From Eunapius fragilis (Eukaryota; Porifera; Demospongiae; Spongillida; Spongillidae): a stretch of DNA of 64,000 nucleotides. Both the position numbers and the translations under genes were made by a program. The notes under the pieces are model-generated. The model saw nothing but the letters and a program-made list of their open reading frames with translations. It was not told where the DNA came from and did no database searches. The stretch is from positions 1,494,574-1,558,573 of the forward strand of contig OY811991.1 of the NCBI GenBank assembly GCA_963681505.1. Direction: 5' to 3'. Shown in pieces: positions 12,948 through 24,500 of the stretch. Every line of letters begins with the position of its first letter. Within the stretch, counting starts at the first letter, position 1.

Positions 12948-14925
12948 CAGGGCCGGCGCCGCGGTGTAAAGAGTGGTCCGGTTGTACAGTTAGTGACCCA
13001 AACCAGCCCAGCTAGGGGGTATGGGGGAGCGCCTGTCTCAAATCGCTGTGGTACCTTTCGCTTCCTTGGTAGCAATGGCTCATCAATATCTAACTGCACT
13101 CTCATTTTTTCAATCTTTTGCCAAAACAGCTCAAAGTCATTTTCATTACGCAAACCTTCAACGGTTTTTACAGTTAACATCGCTATATCATGCCCTTCAA
13201 TGCTGGATAGGTTGGCTGCTGTAGTGTCTTACTAAGCGTGTCAGTATGCCGCAAAATCATCTCAGACAAGACAATGCAGAAAAGAAAGTTGAAGGACTGC
13301 ATTTGAATCCGCACCCCCAGAATCCTTAATTGCCTTCATCTCTGTTTCATGCACCCCAGTCTCCCACAGCAGCAGAATGTGGTCGTAGTTGGCAAGAATA
13401 CTAGATAGTGATTCAGCACGAACAGTCCACCTTGTTGGGCATAGGGTTCTAACACCTGGAGCATCACTACCCATCTCTTCGTTAAGTTGAGATAACATGG
13501 CCTCTCGTTTTGGTGAAAACTTAATCAGCTTCACTATTTCGTAACAGGTGTCCAGACAGTCCCTTCATTTTAGGTACCTTTGTTATTGTATCGTTAACAG
13601 CTAGGTTGAGTGCATGGACATAGCAATGTGTGAACACAGCTCGGGGCTCCAATTCCTGGATCTTTACAGCTACACCAGCTCTTGCTCCAGCCATGGTGCT
13701 ACATCCATCATAGTACTGACCACGAAGCTTTGTGAAAGGTATCTGGACTTGCAAAATGGCATCTATTATGGCATCCACAATGCTCTGAGCATCTATCACT
13801 AACAGGTAGCAAACTCTTCTGAAACAGTGAAGTCATCCCTAACCATCTCAGAACTAAGGTCAGCTGCTCCTTGTTAGATTGATCCCTGGTTTCATCTACC
13901 ATCACAGCAAGGAAAGGAGAGGTGTGTGTGTGTCATCAAGAATTCTTCTCAGCACTTGATGAGCCATAAGCTCTAGCATCTCATTTTGATTATCATGATG
14001 CATATGTTTGCAAGCCTTTTTGATAATCCACTGTAGCATTTTTGGATTGCCTTCAGCTCTCACATGAAGAAGCTGAGTGAGGTTAGAGGACACATCGCTG
14101 CCATCACCACGAAGGGCCAGTCCTTGCCTGGCAAGGAAGCGAACACTTGACAGAATAATCCGCAACATGTCCCTTGCCTCCTCCTTCTCTGCTTTGTGAT
14201 AAATACTAAGCTGCGCGCCAACATCCTTTGTTTGTTTCGGAAGTGTAATGACGGCTTCAACTGCTTCGATGTGAGACTTGGACTGGAGATGCTTACTGAA
14301 AGCAACAGTGGCATCTTTCCAGTTACAAAATCCTGAAGTTACCTGAGACACAAAAACATTTGTCACTCACTAAGCATGACCATATTGCTTGCTCGCGTAT
14401 AAACTTATAAATGCAGTTGCAGGGTTTTTACTTGACTTAATTCCGCCCAGCTTAAAGGCAGTGACACAAGTGTGGCAGAACATCACATCTTGTCCTTCAT
14501 CGTAATGGAGAAAAGGCCAAGTATCGAACCACTGGCTCTTTGCTGAGCAAAAAACAGGTTTTGTCTTTCCAAAGCATCGCTTCGGAAAAGCAAATGATTT
14601 AGGATGGTGGGGCTCATCAGGTAAGCTGGGAATCGAATCTCGCACATTGACAACAGTAGCTATTTTTTACTGAATGCTGTTAACTTTATTATACATGTAT
14701 AGCTAATAACATGCTGATATAGATGTAACAGATGAGACTTTGGTCGCCACATCTGATCATGTGTAAAGTAATAGCATGTTCATGTACTAATTAACGCATA
14801 ACGGATTGCGCGCGCGCGCGAAGTGACGTAGTGCAAGAATATACAATGATGTAATTTTAAAAGGCCTCAGTTATAAAAAGTGGTCCGGTTAAAACCGTGC
14901 AACCGGACCTGCGGCGCCGGCCCTG
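12948..14925 (-). mobile_element. hAT-superfamily DNA transposon with decayed transposase
   Basis: The element starts CAGGGCCGGCGCCGC and ends with the reverse complement, and carries GGTCCGG subterminal motifs at both ends. CATGG flanks it on both sides (12943-12947 and 14926-14930), a 5-bp target duplication. It encodes a TTF-type zinc finger/hAT transposase on the minus strand in several broken frames. It lies between the Piwi pseudogene and the NUDT6-like gene and may have removed or displaced the 5' part of the latter. Confidence 0.88.
12980..14645 (-). pseudogene. TTF-type zinc finger / hAT transposase, fragmented
   Basis: Reading the minus strand from 14645 down, a zinc-finger block (WFDTWPFLHYDEGQD, then FCHTCVTAFKLG) is followed by GFCNWKDATVAFSKH, the FLARQGLALRGDG block, MVDETRDQSNKEQLT, GQYYDGCSTMAGARAGVA with FTHCYVHALNLAVND, CPTRWTVRAESL, and the tail FWQKIEKM..LPRKRKVPQRFE. 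These are the ordered blocks of ZMYM1-like hAT transposases. At least five frame breaks separate them, and the C-terminal dimerisation domain is missing, so it cannot encode active enzyme. Blocks and order were read directly; the superfamily name follows from established knowledge. Confidence 0.88.
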
Positions 14926-15027
14926 CATGGAGAACGTTTGTCTTGTCGGAGCTTGATGGATACGGGGATAAGTGAGCCGCCCTTGGCATACCTTGGATGC
15001 GTGTGGACATTCTCTGACCTTGTCCAG

Positions 15028-15930
15028 TTACGAAGGCGTCGCCATCACACAGCGCAACTATGGCGACATCTCCCCCGAAGTCTTCCACAAGAGACTCGCA
15101 CGTACGTCGCCTCAGCTGCGAGTAGAGCTATTCATTCAACATATCGTGCAGTATCGTTAGAAACGTGGACGAGGAGAGGGAAGAGAGGAATATGGCTGGA
15201 AATTCCTATAGCTCGCTCAAACCTTATCCCCATAGCAACAGAGGTAAAATAAAATTCTTAAATACTTATAATGCACCTTATACTTTGTCAATCAAGTTGG
15301 GCTTTCGCTTTCACCATGCTCTTGAGAGGTACGTTATGCCACCAAGTGGCTGCCAACTGACCAGCCAAACCATCTTCCAACCTTTGCTACACACTGCACA
15401 GGTACAAGGGAACAACACCATGTATATCAATTTGAATATTTAATCACAGGTGCTGTAGGGTTTGTGGTCAACGACAAACATGAGGTGTTGTTGGTGCAGA
15501 AGGGTGTTCACAGCAGTGGGCCACACCTCTGGAAGTACCCAGAAGGCGTGGCTAATTTAGGTGAGGAAGCCATACCCTTCAATATCAGTGCCTTATCCAT
15601 TCGTTGCCAGGGGAACACATAGGTCAAACTTGTACCAGGGTGACCTTCGAGGAGATGAGCATCAATACAGAGTTTGTTGCCCTCCTCACTATCAGGCACA
15701 CACACAACTACCACTTTGGGGCCGATGGGATATTCTTTACCTGCCTGCTGAGACCTCTGAACACTGGTGTCACCATGGATACCACTGAGATAGCTGCTAC
15801 AAAATGGATTAATGTAAGGTCCCCAGGCCCATAGCTTGGCAGGTGTTCTGTAGCATGGTGGGGAAGGGGGCCACATAAACATAAATGTCGCCACCTCTTT
15901 GGTGAGGGTCACTAAGCAGGGGCAGTGGAA

Positions 15931-15963
<33 letters not shown>

Positions 15964-16619
15964 GGGGGGTGGCTGTAGCCCCCCCAAATATGATGTTGGG
16001 GGGGGCAGAGTCCCCCCAAATATGATGTTGGGGGGGGGGGGGGGGGGCAGAGTCCCCCCATAATTGTGATACACCTTAATATGAATAAGCATTAGTGGTG
16101 TGGTTCAAGAAATGTGATTTGCTACCATGCCTGCCAGTATGCCACTCAATGATTTAATTACCTGTCCAATTGCTTTGTTTGTCAGCAAATTTTGAGCAGC
16201 ATGCAAGTGTATGAGTGTATGAGCAAATCTGTAATGAATATCATTATCGCATCAAACTTCAGCCCACTCCCCCATTTAAGTTCAGCTTCTGCCGCCCCTG
16301 CCAAGTAGCCAACACGAATGTTACCACTTTATGCAAGCCTAGAACTCACATCAAATGGTAATGTTTCTCATTTTCATCATAACCCTCCACTCCCCCTCCC
16401 TCCCACCCCCTTCCCGCCCAGGTAGATGAGTATATAGCTGATCCCAGCACCACACCTGTGGATCGTATGGCGGCCGAGGCATACAGAGATGGGCTGAACC
16501 AAGGATGGTTCATCCACACCCATTATTACCATGACAACAGCCATGCTGCCTACAGGGCCCAACGTATGGAGACCAAAGTAAACAGTGATCATCAGAATAA
16601 TAAGTGTACTGTTGGATGA
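15028..16619 (+). pseudogene. NUDT6-like Nudix hydrolase, six exons, frameshifted with altered Nudix box
   Basis: Nudix enzymes hydrolyse nucleoside diphosphate derivatives. Exons are 15028-15101, 15161-15243, 15297-15401, 15450-15560, 15611-15813 and 16422-16619, all with GT/AG ends; introns are as short as 49 and 53 bp. The N-terminal part (GIWLEIPIARSNLIPIAT, then LGFRFHHA) is typical of NUDT6-type proteins. GAVGFVVNDKHEVLLVQ starts the Nudix fold. All exon phases agree except for a 2-nt insertion in exon 15297-15401, between HHA and YATKWLP. In the Nudix box GX5EX7REUXEEXGU, the RE pair reads RV and the terminal Gly reads Ser (TRVTFEEMSI), so a metal-binding Glu is lost. The first exon has no start codon, so the 5' end is missing. 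A decaying copy is most likely; an assembly error could explain the frameshift but not the box changes. Confidence 0.82.
15928..16050 (+). repeat. Poly-G runs with a duplicated 35-bp block
   Basis: Long G runs flank two copies of CCCCCCAAATATGATGTTGG. This lies in the last intron of the NUDT6-like gene. The proline-rich minus-strand frame across it is an artefact. Confidence 0.8.
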
Positions 16620-17960
16620 CATCCCATCTGTGTGTGGTTTCATGTATGTGTAGTGATTGATTTTTAAAAAATAAGGCGGCAATGAGTTGTGTAATCAACA
16701 TAACACAAATGAAATCCTTAACAAAACTGAAAGAAAGAAAAATTACAAAGAGACAACAACAACACATAAATGCATTAGCACTAGCACATACTGGAATGCA
16801 CTTTCACTATAGTAAAATAAATTATAATAGCTCACATGCTCCATTTCAGACAAGAACTATGAGTGCAAGTGAGTAATATTAATGTGGGGAGGAGATGGGT
16901 AACATCAGTCAGGGTTTAGTGTGCAGGCAGCGCTGTCAACACCTGACCAAACCCTTTTAGTGGAGAAAGGTGAAAATGGATTGCAGATTCGAATTCTGGA
17001 TAAAAAGTTGACACCTCACGGAGGAGTACCTATCTCCACCACCCCTCTCCCTCCCCTTTTCGTCACAAGCGTGACAATCGATTGCTAGCAATCTGAAGTC
17101 ACACTTTTGACAACCACTTTTGAAGGACAAATTAACTGATTGGGGATCATCCCATACTGTTCATTGTGTGGTTTTGCATGGCCACCTGTGACAGGGAAAG
17201 GTGGAGGGAGATTTGTGAACTGGGGAGAACTTTTTTGGCTGATGTGTCTGCATCACCAAAATGTGGAGTTCCGTCATGTTTACAGTACCATTTAGAACAG
17301 ATGTTTTACATTTTATTCTTTGGTTGGAAAAGAAAATGATATGAACTAGGGCATTGGTATGAAAGTGAAGATTTAAACACTGAATACTTCCCTTGCAGCT
17401 GGTACAAGTGTCATGATAAGTGGGTCATTGTATACCATTTCAACAAGCAGATGGACACCATGATTTAGATTTATGTTCAACACATTTATGTTAATTGGTC
17501 TTTATATCAAAGATCATTTAATTATTTTTCACCCTAAACCTATACGTGCTATAAAGTTTAACCGTTTAATCTCTTGTCAAAATGCTTGACATAGTATGAT
17601 TGTACTTATCAGGCCCTTCAATTTGATGCCATGCAAACAATATGGATCTATTTTCATAGTGGGCATCAAGATAAGACACTGCAAAAGTTCAGATCATATG
17701 TAAACTAATTAATTTTCAACATTGATTATCTTGTAAACCAGAAAAAGCCAAGCACAGGTAGCAGTCTTAAGGAATCTTAGTAAGTACTAACCTTTGTTGC
17801 AGCACTACAGAACTTTCGATGTGATCATGGAAAGCCGACATAGAATGAATCTTTAAAATCTGCTTCCTTTGTTGTGCTTGCGACAAAAACTCTTCATGGA
17901 GCCATGGGATGGGACATAAACACTAAGGGTTACTATACAATAAAATGTCATGTTCATGCT
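16620..17960. other. Spacer without recognised genes
   Basis: No known domain is seen on either strand. Short open stretches exist around 16920-17040 and 17395-17470 but have no recognisable motif. The sequence is AT-rich. Confidence 0.4.
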
Positions 17961-17969
17961 TGTATTACT

Positions 17970-18525
17970 ATTTCAATATGGAATATCAAAAAAGGAGTAC
18001 AAGAAAGAATAAATACAGAGAATAAATGAATGAATAAGTACGGAAGCAAGAAGAAATACATAATATTTATATTGTACATTATAATAATAAGACTTCTTAT
18101 CCATATACACATCACATAAACACAAGTCAAAGTAAGTCCTTCTCAATGCTGGTGGTGCTACCCTTGAAAGTATAGGCCCTTTGGCATTGGCACAAACCAG
18201 GTGAACATTCAACCGGTCATGAATATAATTGAGCACCACCGACTTGGCTTGCCCGTGGAGGTGGTGAGTCTCGAGGCAACAGATGAGATGATGGCAGAGA
18301 GCTCTTCACCCCAGGCTCCATATGATTCAGCCATCATGGGGGCACACATATGGGGTCATTTGGTAGGTGTTCCCTTGTCTCTGTGACCTGAGTAGCTAAC
18401 ACTCCTGCTTCCAAAAGGGTTAGCAGGAAGGTGATTGAGACATCAAATGTTGCTGTTTTGCCCAAGAACCAGTTAGGTAGAAAGATGTCAGCTGGGTGGA
18501 GACTTGCTGTGGTCACACGTAAGTT
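17970..18525 (-). mobile_element. RLE-type non-LTR retrotransposon 3' end, copy A
   Basis: On the minus strand from 18520, the fragment reads HPADIFLPNWFLGKTATFDVS, then (after a frame break) AESYGAWGEELSAIISS, then LNVHLVCANAKGPILSR, followed by an AT-rich tail. The PAD...FDVS block is the shape of a restriction-like endonuclease domain at the C-terminus of early-branching non-LTR elements. Copy B lies just upstream in the same orientation. Family placement is inference from motif shape. Confidence 0.65.
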
Positions 18526-18539
18526 TGTTGCCCACTTCT

Positions 18540-19105
18540 ACCTGTATTATTATTATTATTTATTTATATAAAGAATAAACAGTATATTATAACCACACAC
18601 AATACAAAACAATTACACAGAATAAATACACGATATTAAACACAAATCACAAAACAACATATAAACTGAAATGTATTCCTGATGAGGGCATGAAGGTCAG
18701 CACAAAATAGCCGTCACCTTTGCCCTAACTGAATGAAGATTGAGCCAGCCATATACCTCAGATAATACCCTAGATTTGGATCTGGATGAAGAAGAGGCTA
18801 GGCAAGAGGCTAACATGGAAAACGCCTCCAAAGCCTCCTTCCCCCATGCTCCATATATGTTTCCACTACCAGAGGGATACAGATCCACCCAAGATCACTA
18901 CACTTTACATCATTAGCCTCATGTTTTCGGAGCTCAGTGGCATGTGCAGCTGCTCCAGCAGTTACTCCCGCTTCAGAAAGAATTTTGGAGTTTAGTGGTG
19001 ATGTAACCGATAAGTCACAGGCTGCAGTTTTGCCCAGAACCCAGTTGGAGATCAGAACATCTGCAGGACGAGAATGACTGTGATCAGAAGTGAGGTCCAC
19101 TTGAA
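18540..19105 (-). mobile_element. RLE-type non-LTR retrotransposon 3' end, copy B
   Basis: The minus strand from 19100 reads DHSHSRPADVLISNW, GKTAACDLSVTSPLN, AAAHATELRKHEANDVKC and LGWICIPLVVETYMEHGG, and continues in another frame as VYGWLNLHSVRAK. An AT-rich tail (18545-18690) follows. The order matches copy A, so two truncated copies lie head to tail. Both are 5'-truncated, as expected for target-primed insertions. Confidence 0.7.
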
Positions 19106-19224
19106 CACTAAAATGGGCTTACCTACATGTTTCAGCCAATATATCCCTCAGCTTGTTGTGGCGAAATACCACATCCCCACCATGCTTACAAGTACATGTA
19201 GGGGCATGATGTCCCACAACCATG

Positions 19225-19518
19225 ACCACGAGACAGTGATGATTATTATAGGGATGTGTGGTGTTGGGAATTGAGAGTATGTACATGAGATGTCAATGCT
19301 TAGCTTTAGATCGCTTGTTACCTTGTTCCTATTGCAGCAGATGTGGTGCCCTAAGTTGTGGCCATGAGAAATGTAAATGAACCCGTGACAAAAACAAACA
19401 GAAGCCATGCAGAATAATTGGCATAATGTGTCCAATAGTATGTGGTCACATGCAGACCACGGAATACCTCCGTAACTGTAAACACATGTTTGAGTGTAGC
19501 TGAATAAAAACGTTTATG
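19225..19518 (+). repeat. ~290-bp direct repeat, copy 1
   Basis: This block, from CACGAGACAGTGATGATTAT to AATAAAAACGTTTATG, recurs with small gaps at 20697-20990. Related pieces with AAATACCT..GTAAACACCTATTTGA occur near 36560, 36770, 58310 and 58910, so it belongs to a dispersed family. Confidence 0.8.
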
Positions 19519-19519
19519 T

Positions 19520-20690
19520 CCTTTGAACATAGACAGATACTGTGGTGGAGGGTATAATAGCCTTGGGAACGGAAGATTGCTCAGTCTAGGTCATAGTGCT
19601 TGTGATACCTGGAAATTTCAACATATGTGTATTTTGAAATGCTTTGTCATATTGGAAGCAGGCCGCTCCTTGATGATCATGACCGCACAGATATTGCCCC
19701 TCCAAAATGTACGATGTATAACGTGCTTAGATTATCGTAACTGGAATTGTCTACTGGGTGTCATATAAAAGTTCCTTCCTTAGATAGTAGAGGAAATTGT
19801 CTATGTCTTTAACATTACTGCTTCATTTGCAGCTGCTGGAGTAAGCCCCTTTCATGGAATAAATATCATCCCAACGACAATGTTTCAACCAAATACTGGT
19901 GTTAGGGCACAGGCTGGTCAAATTGGTTGTCAACTGGGAAGACAGCAACATATGAAGCACTTCATTGATCAAGCCATCAACTCTAAAATGGACAAGCGCA
20001 TGCAGGCATGATATAATCACCGGCCTCCTCTCACTCCACTTGAGGATGCCAGGCTGAGAATGAATATTATGGAGACGTATTTCTTTGGTACAATGGCCGT
20101 GTGCTTACTGTTAGACCCATGCACACAGGTTGCTGGTAGCAGCCAACCACCTGCTGTTGATAATGATGGTCCATGCAGGTGGAATAGTGAGGATGATGAG
20201 ACCATGCTGTGACCAAGAAGATGAGGAAGAAGAGGCAATTAAAGTTTCTTTTCTGCACAAAGAAGGTGGAAGTCAGCGTTAGGGAGCAATACAATGGCTT
20301 CAATTGCATACTGAATTTAAGTTGTGGAGAAGAAGGAGTTGCTCAATCAACAAAGGGCTGAGTGAGAAGGGTGCTAGAAGTCTTGCTAGTCACCAAGCTG
20401 CTGAGGAGTGTGCACAATAACTGAAGCCTTGCACTGGAATGTGGAAGTCTGGAGCCAGAGCAGAGGTGTGTGGTAGGCCAGCTATGCCTTGCATGAAGAT
20501 GGAATAGTACTCTGCAATATGCACAAGCGCAAACCAAAACAACAGGATCATCATCACTGCATGTCTGTCATTGGTAAAAGCTAGCCAATGAGAATTGAAA
20601 TCTATATCTGTGGACCTACATGTATAGCTGGTTTGCAATAGTTTGACATTCGTAGCTAAACTGCCTAAACATGTTGTACATTTTACAACC
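19520..20690. other. Interval between the 290-bp repeats
   Basis: A + strand stretch around 19860-20215 is open over two segments (MFQPNTGVRAQAGQ, then LRMNIMETYFFGTMAVCLL) separated by a stop. I do not recognise it. Being bracketed by direct repeats, it may be the inside of an unidentified mobile element. Confidence 0.35.
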
Positions 20691-20696
20691 CTGGCC

Positions 20697-20990
20697 ACGA
20701 GACAGTGATGATTATTATAGGGATGTGTGGTGGTGTAAAAAATGGAATTGAGAGTATATACATGAGATGTCAATGCTTAGCTTTAGATCACTTGTTCCTA
20801 TCAGAGAGTTAGAGTTTATTACTGCAGATGTGGTGCCCTAAGTTGTGGCCATGAGGAACCTGTGACATAAACAAAAGAAGCCGTGCAGAATAATTGGCAT
20901 AATTTGTCAATAGTATGTGGTCACATACCCCTAAATACCTCCGTAACTGTAAACACCTATTTGAGTCTATCTGAATAAAAACGTTTATGC
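20697..20990 (+). repeat. ~290-bp direct repeat, copy 2
   Basis: This second copy of 19225-19518 differs by several short indels. It ends at the same AAAACGTTTATG boundary. Confidence 0.8.
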
Positions 20991-21296
20991 CGTTTGAATG
21001 TAGGAAATTAGACCGACACTATGCTCTCTCTGATTGCAATTGAGCCCAAACGGTGTAAGTGTGAGTCTGGCCACAAAGTCTTCAGTTGTTAGCAACATTT
21101 ATGGTTGTCTCAACCTCTCTCTAGTCAGGTCTGTGGCAAGGTCCATCATGGGAAGAGAGAGAGTTATTCTTTTGTAGTGTTTAGTTTTTGGTGCATTGGT
21201 GTATGTTTGAGTTTAATCCATATAACATAATTGCATACATATTTTAATAATAATATACATAGCTATGATTACATGGGCGTCCCCAGCTTTTCTGGA

Positions 21297-21495
21297 AGGG
21301 GGGGGGGGGGGCATGATAGGGCAAGGGGGCACCATTTGACAGCCGTGTATACGTTCTCCGCTTTCGGCCGATTCAGCCAGTGGGGGGGGGGGGGGGGGGA
21401 GGGGAGGTGGGGGTGGGGGGTGGGGGGGGGGGGGGGTGCTGTCCGCTTTCGGCCGATTCAACCAGTGGGGGGGTGTCCGCTTTCGGCTGATTCAA
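21297..21495 (+). repeat. G-rich tandem repeat with a GTCCGCTTTCGGCCGATTCA core
   Basis: Three copies of the TCCGCTTTCGGC(C/T)GATTCA core (about 21352, 21443 and 21475) are separated by long G runs. Open frames on both strands here are low-complexity artefacts. Confidence 0.8.
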
Positions 21496-21588
21496 TGTGA
21501 ATTGATCACGTGAGATGTTTCCAATAACTATTTAAGCCAATCGTTCCACCACTCACCTCATTTCTTACCGACTTGAGGATCGCGGAGA

Positions 21589-24500
21589 ATGCTGAAGGAA
21601 CTGGCTCTTCTTGTGACCCTGCTGGCCTTGTTCGCTGATGCCCGTCCCCGGCCCTCCAAGGTTTGGGAGCTAGCTATGTGGTGACGTCATATAACAGCAC
21701 CCCTCACAGCTGAAGGAAACTGTTGAGATGAGCGATGAGGTCGAGGAAAACAGCGACTCATTGACTAACCGCGACGACACTCTTGAGGGTAAGGACTGGG
21801 CATTATGCAATTTGGGACAGATTTCTCCATTGTAACATAATAGTATAATGTATATAAAAATGCCTCCGCCTGAATTGCTATAACAAACTTCCGAACGATT
21901 ATAGCTATCACGTCCGATTTTCAACACTTCATACTACACCATTTCTCTATTGTAAAAAACATTTTGGGGTCTTGCGTTGACGTGCTCATTTTCGCGCTCG
22001 ATTCGCGCCAATGATTTAGGCCGCTCAGATTATATCAATGGCGCTATAATCAGGCGGGAAAAGTCACGACGATTGTTCAACTGTATCTCCTAACAGTATA
22101 CCGATGACATGAAATTAACGAACTGAAAAATGGCCTCAAAACCGTATTTTGATCTTCTATGGCGGGTTTGAACCCCGTGGGGTATCGGCATTGCAATACT
22201 GGCATGGAGTTAACACAAGACCCCAAAATGCATTTTACCATAGAGGAATGGTGTAGTATGAAGTGTTGAAAATAGGACGTTGATGGCTATAATCGTTCGG
22301 AAGGTTTAGCGATTCAGGTGTAAGGCATTTTAGTAATTGCTACTAATATATCACGTGGGGCCCGCTGGCTTCCCTCCCGATGTCCGCTTATTGATTATCT
22401 CGTCCTCAGCATTATGAAGCATTTGGAAAAGAAAAAAAAAAACCACCACCTCAGTATGTAAGCTGGGAAGAAAAAAAAAAACCAAATTCATAAAACCATC
22501 CTCAATTGTGAAACCGTTGAAACTACATTCAGTTTCATCAAGAAATAGGTGATTATCGTCTACAATTTGTATACGTTAATGTATTTCAAGACATGATGCA
22601 CTTAACTTTATACCGATTTGAACTCACGTTAGAAAATTGATCGGTTGCTACGTAGAGTTTTCAGTTCCTTTTTCATTGCACAGAAAGATGGGCCGACAGG
22701 ATAGCCAACAAAGTTAGGTTAACGTCTTAAAAAAACACTAATGTGTTTTCCCCGCCTATTTCGAAGGTAAAATCACCTACCCTTCTGAAGCGGAACACTT
22801 CTTAATGATCACACAGTTAAAGTTCAACACAGCCAATTTTCTACACATTCGAATTAATTAAATCGGCTACCGATCTTACTTCATTCACTAATTTCAATCA
22901 ATTTCTCGGATATAAATTTCTTCCGCCTCTTAGTGAATCACGTAAGATCGGTAGCCGATTTAATTCAAATGTGTAGAAAATTAGCCGTGTATGCAACTCT
23001 GAAACCTAGTTTAATTTCCCTATTCCACCAATTTATACCGTGATTACAAGCCGCGGCTTCTATTCAGGACACATTTGTACCCGCATTTAAAAAATTTACA
23101 GGTTCTTTCACTTGCGTAGTAGAGTTTGCGGACATGTTCGCTCTACTCGTGTTCCGATTGATTCTTTACTCGGGTCTGTTCATCCAACTGTAGCAGGTCA
23201 AAGTAGCGTACAAATGTGTCCTGTATAGAAGTCGTGGCTTGTAATCAAGGAAAAACGGTATGTACTGACATTGCGTCATCAATAATGACGTAAAACGAAA
23301 ACAATTCGATGATGTAAGAAGCGCGTGACGTCAATTGCAAATCCTCTAACATTCTGCAGAAATGATAACCAGTTATTTGAGAGCGAAGAGTGCTGGAAGT
23401 TTGAGTGCAATGGTTAGAGTTTATCCAATCACGTGACCATTCTAATTGCAATTGTGCCTACATATTCCTTGTCACCATGGATACTACTATGAACAATGCA
23501 GTGTGTAAGTGTCAATGATGTTGCATTTCCCAATGCACCTTAACATGCCTACTTATTATCCTTGTCACTATGGATACTATTATGAACAATGCAGGATGTA
23601 AGTATCAATGATGTTGCATTTTCCATTGCACCTTAACATGCCTACTTATTCCTTGTCGCCATGGATACTATTATGAACAATGCAGCCTGTAAGTATCAAT
23701 GATGTTGCATTTCCCTTTGCACCTTAACATGCCTACTTATTTTCCTTGTCACTATGGATACTATTATGAACAATGCAGGGAGTAAGTATCAATGATGTTG
23801 CATTTCCCATTGCACCTTAACATGCCTACTTATTCCTTGTCACCATGGATACTATTATGAACAATGCAGTGTGTAAGTATCAATGATGTTGTATTTCCCA
23901 TTGCACCTTAACATGCCTACTTATTCCTTGTCGCCATGGATACTATTATGAACAATGCAGCCTGTAAGTATCAATGATGTTGCATTTCCCATTGCACCTT
24001 AACATGCCTACTTATTTTCCTTGTCACTATGGATACTATTATGAACAATGCAGGGAGTAAGTATCAATGATGTTGCATTTTCCATTGCACCTTAACATGC
24101 CTACTTATTCCTTGTCACCATGGATACTATTATGAACAATGCAGTGTGTAAGTATCAATGATGTTGTATTTCCCATTGCACCTTAACATGCCTACTTATT
24201 CCTTGTCACCATGGATACTATTATGAACAATGTAGATTGTAAGAATTAGTGATGTTGCATTTCCCATTGCACCTTAACAGGCCTACTTATTCCTTGTTGC
24301 CATGGATACTATTATGAACAATGCAGTGTGTAAGTGTCAATGATGTTGCATTTCCCATTGCACCTTAACATGCCTACTTATTCCTTGTCACCATGGATAC
24401 TATTATGAACAATGCAGTCAGTAAGTATCAATGATGTTGCATTTCCCATTGCTCCTTTGCATGCCTACTTATTACTTGTCACCACTGGAAACTATTATGA

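Noticed and set aside
15508..16092. 194-codon minus-strand frame
   Set aside because: It is antisense to NUDT6-like exons and crosses poly-G runs, giving poly-Pro.
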